This document shows positions 19,024 to 21,095 of a stretch of 21,095 nt of DNA, in pieces (positions within the stretch are counted from its first letter, which is position 1; the number at the start of each line of letters is the position of its first letter). The DNA is taken from positions 1-21,095 of the IMG/VR virus record IMGVR_UViG_3300025137_000368, one strand, 5' to 3'. Under the pieces are notes generated by a model. That model was not told where the DNA came from and did not search any database. It worked only from the letters and a program-made list of their open reading frames with translations. Both the position numbers and the translations under genes were made by a program. The DNA is from a virus.

Positions 19024-21095
19024 AATTATTCTATCGTATATAGCATTTCCATCTATCTCATCTGATTCTATATACAATTCCGGATAGGCTCGGTTCCATG
19101 CATCCATTATTTTTACAGCCTCTGTTTCATTATCGTCAATAAATGCATCTAGAACACGACCTTTAACAATACCTCTTCTATATTTTGTATATGTTTCTTT
19201 TTGTCCTGCTGTCTCAAGATTTTGAGCAAGCCTTCTAGGCACTGTACCAAAAATTGGTGCTAAGTATTTTAAAGACCTCTGACCTGTTTTTATACCGATG
19301 CCATAGTCTTGTATATCTTTATATGAACGCTGTACAGCACTTATAGCTTTACTAGCGTCTTGAAATATTGCAGGCTTAACTAAAAATTCTAATGCACGAG
19401 CTTTGTCTTCATTGGCTAATATGTCTCCAACAAATCCAGCTGCTCCAACAGCAGCAATATGGTCTAAAAAGTCTGACCAAGTATATTTAGACATATCTGT
19501 ATTAATATCCCCACCTCCTGTATCTAAAGGAGTTCCAGCTGGTAAGCCGGGTATAAATAATTGAGACTCGTCAAAAACACCTGCGTCTCCAGATAAAACA
19601 TTGTTTAAAGCTTTCTTAGACCAAACAACAAATTGTGCACCGAAAAACCCACCGACACCCAGTCTTAATAACGGAAGTACGTTTCCATGTGTAAAAACTT
19701 CTCTACCTACCTGCTCTCGAACCCAATTAAATTGTTTATATCCAAATCTTTTAAATAAAAATAAAGGTCTAAATCTAGGGTCATTAAAGATTAGGGGGTC
19801 ATTTAATACATTCCTTTGTAATTGAGCGTCCCTAGAAAAGCGATACATTGATTCAAGCATTTGCCTTTTAGATAAATTTTTAACGTCTTCCGGTAGACCT
19901 AATTGTTTTAGATTGTCTCTTGCCCAAGACTTTGATTTGAATTTAGATAAACCAGTTCCTTTTCCATTGGATACAGCTACTAGGTTTTTTACATATTCAT
20001 GACCAGCCGCTGCCGCTACATATTGATTTATTTTATTCATTCTTTGGAATTGACTCACCTCTGTTAGTCTATGTGCAGCTCTACCAAAAAAAGAATCGGA
20101 AGGTTCTAGTCCGGAAATCATTTGAAAAACAGATAAGTTACTAAGACCTGATTTCTGTATTCGTGCTTTATATTTTTTATCTGTTACCAGTTTATAAGTT
20201 CCCTTAAATGTATTATAGTAGCCAGCTTTAACTGCTGTAGATATAAAGGTTTGTGTTACATTGGGTACAGTTGCGTAACCAAGACCTATTTTGGTTGATA
20301 CTTGAAAATCAACAGCACTAGACCAAAATTTTCTAGCACGAGGGTCTTTCCAATTTTTAGTCGGGTCTACTTCTATCATATTATTAAAGGAATTAAATGT
20401 TTGGTCTAGCCAAGCAACTTCTTTATCTATCGCAGATTTTGCTTTTACATTGTTTTGAGTCCCAGCTTTCTTAGATAGAGCTCTTAATTGGTTTAACGCT
20501 ACATCTATTTTTTCATTTTTAGCACCAAAAAATTCAGTCATTGCAATGTTTTTAGCAACGTCATTAGCATATTTAGTTAATACCAATCTAGCGTCTCTTT
20601 CATAAAACTCTTCAGGAAAGTTAGCTGTTCTTGATTTAACAAGATTCCCTGATAAAGAATATCTTTGTTTATAAACAGTGTCTCTTATTTTTAAAAAAGC
20701 ATTTGCCTTAGCTTCTTGAGAAGAAATAGAAGAACCACTTTCTTTGGCTTCTTTTATTAGTTGCTTTGTTATATGCTCTAAAGCTTCTACAGTTCTAGAA
20801 TCTAACTTGCTTTTCACAATAACGTCGTCTATATATTTTACAATGTAATCTTTGTTATTAATTTTACTTGCTTCAAATTTCGGGTCGCTTTCTATTATTT
20901 TAAATATATCGCTACCTAAATATTTAATATATTCTTCTTTTAATTGATTTGGGAAATAGTTATCTCTAAAAGCTCGAACAGGTACTCCAGATTTTTTAGC
21001 ATCCTTATACATACCTGTTACTATTTCTCTTAATTTAATAACATCAGCATCTCCTTGATTTTCAGGTAACCCCATACGCCTACCTAAGTCTTCAA
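18994..21095 (-). CDS. Large virion-associated protein, C-terminal part (5' end outside window)
   Basis: Leftward frame with its stop at 18994. It is still open at the window edge: codons upstream of the Met at 21075 read EDLGRR without a stop, so the gene continues beyond 21095. At least 699 residues are seen. The start of the visible part has FRDNYFPNQLKEE, a NYFP pattern I associate with large polyvalent phage proteins (LPD38-like). The middle is helical (charged blocks) with AVDFQVSTKIGLGYATVPNV. Near residues 485-505 and 550-570 are hydrophobic, glycine-rich stretches (LRLGVGGFFGAQFVVW; IAAVGAAGFVGDIL) suited to membrane insertion. It is probably an injected internal virion protein from the late operon. 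A tail protein is the alternative. Confidence 0.65.
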   Translation of the reverse strand, partial: EDLGRRMGLPENQGDADVIKLREIVTGMYKDAKKSGVPVRAFRDNYFPNQLKEEYIKYLGSDIFKIIESDPKFEASKINNKDYIVKYIDDVIVKSKLDSRTVEALEHITKQLIKEAKESGSSISSQEAKANAFLKIRDTVYKQRYSLSGNLVKSRTANFPEEFYERDARLVLTKYANDVAKNIAMTEFFGAKNEKIDVALNQLRALSKKAGTQNNVKAKSAIDKEVAWLDQTFNSFNNMIEVDPTKNWKDPRARKFWSSAVDFQVSTKIGLGYATVPNVTQTFISTAVKAGYYNTFKGTYKLVTDKKYKARIQKSGLSNLSVFQMISGLEPSDSFFGRAAHRLTEVSQFQRMNKINQYVAAAAGHEYVKNLVAVSNGKGTGLSKFKSKSWARDNLKQLGLPEDVKNLSKRQMLESMYRFSRDAQLQRNVLNDPLIFNDPRFRPLFLFKRFGYKQFNWVREQVGREVFTHGNVLPLLRLGVGGFFGAQFVVWSKKALNNVLSGDAGVFDESQLFIPGLPAGTPLDTGGGDINTDMSKYTWSDFLDHIAAVGAAGFVGDILANEDKARALEFLVKPAIFQDASKAISAVQRSYKDIQDYGIGIKTGQRSLKYLAPIFGTVPRRLAQNLETAGQKETYTKYRRGIVKGRVLDAFIDDNETEAVKIMDAWNRAYPELYIESDEIDGNAIYDRIIKKEEKRYNP

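Noticed and set aside
19601-19825. Forward 74-codon frame opposite the large virion gene
   Set aside because: No ribosome site or promoter; the leftward frame is long and continuous.
1-21095. tRNA genes
   Set aside because: No cloverleaf with a TpsiC-type GGTTCRA arm and acceptor pairing was seen on either strand; isolated GGTTCGA strings near 930 and 1110 lie in the scaffold gene.

Overview
The window is part of an AT-rich tailed-phage genome (Caudoviricetes type). It has a P22-like portal, a scaffold, a capsid N-terminus, both terminase subunits and a large virion protein, plus many short, densely overlapping ORFs. The low GC, pervasive Shine-Dalgarno sites and gene content fit a marine phage. 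A short-tailed particle is plausible from the portal and the injection-type virion protein, but neither the host nor the morphology can be proven here. No integrase or lysogeny repressor is visible.

Layout. (1) Bases 1-7453 hold a leftward late operon: TerS, a zinc-ribbon protein, TerL, an M15 peptidase, a Gly-rich protein, portal, scaffold and the start of the major capsid gene. Gaps are tiny or are overlaps. (2) Bases 7454-8095 are a divergent gene-poor region. It has a perfect DnaA-box consensus followed by about 135 bp of TAGTA/TATAG repeats, a good origin candidate. (3) Bases 8096-10187 are a self-contained rightward bicistron: a zinc-finger amidoligase and a class II glutamine amidotransferase, translationally coupled and closed by a strong Rho-independent terminator. 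(4) Bases 10188-10744 are a second gene-free region, with a 34-bp near-palindrome and iteron-like ATGCACGCAAGTA repeats. (5) Bases 10745-18997 are a rightward early/middle region of very small genes and DNA-metabolism genes: Cas4/RecB-like nuclease, resolvase-like and other PD-(D/E)XK proteins, an OB-fold/SSB candidate, a replication-accessory candidate and several zinc-finger proteins. It ends with a gamma-glutamylcyclotransferase-like gene. (6) Bases 18994-21095 are the 3' part of a large leftward virion gene meeting the early region head-on. The late genes probably run around a circularly permuted genome and end here.

How it works together. Early transcription appears to start at a shared promoter type (GGAACT, 17 bp, TATAWA, with G or GCG before the -10) seen upstream of 10745, 11651 and 13205. 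Several of these transcripts carry structured leaders (11480-11631, 13850-13945, 13987-14097, 17249-17321), one of which can form a long-stem pseudoknot. The most system-like element is the amidoligase, GAT-II and GGCT-like set. Those are the three enzyme classes needed to make an amide or isopeptide conjugate, supply ammonia from glutamine, and cleave gamma-glutamyl products. All function calls are from motifs read by eye; no database search was run.
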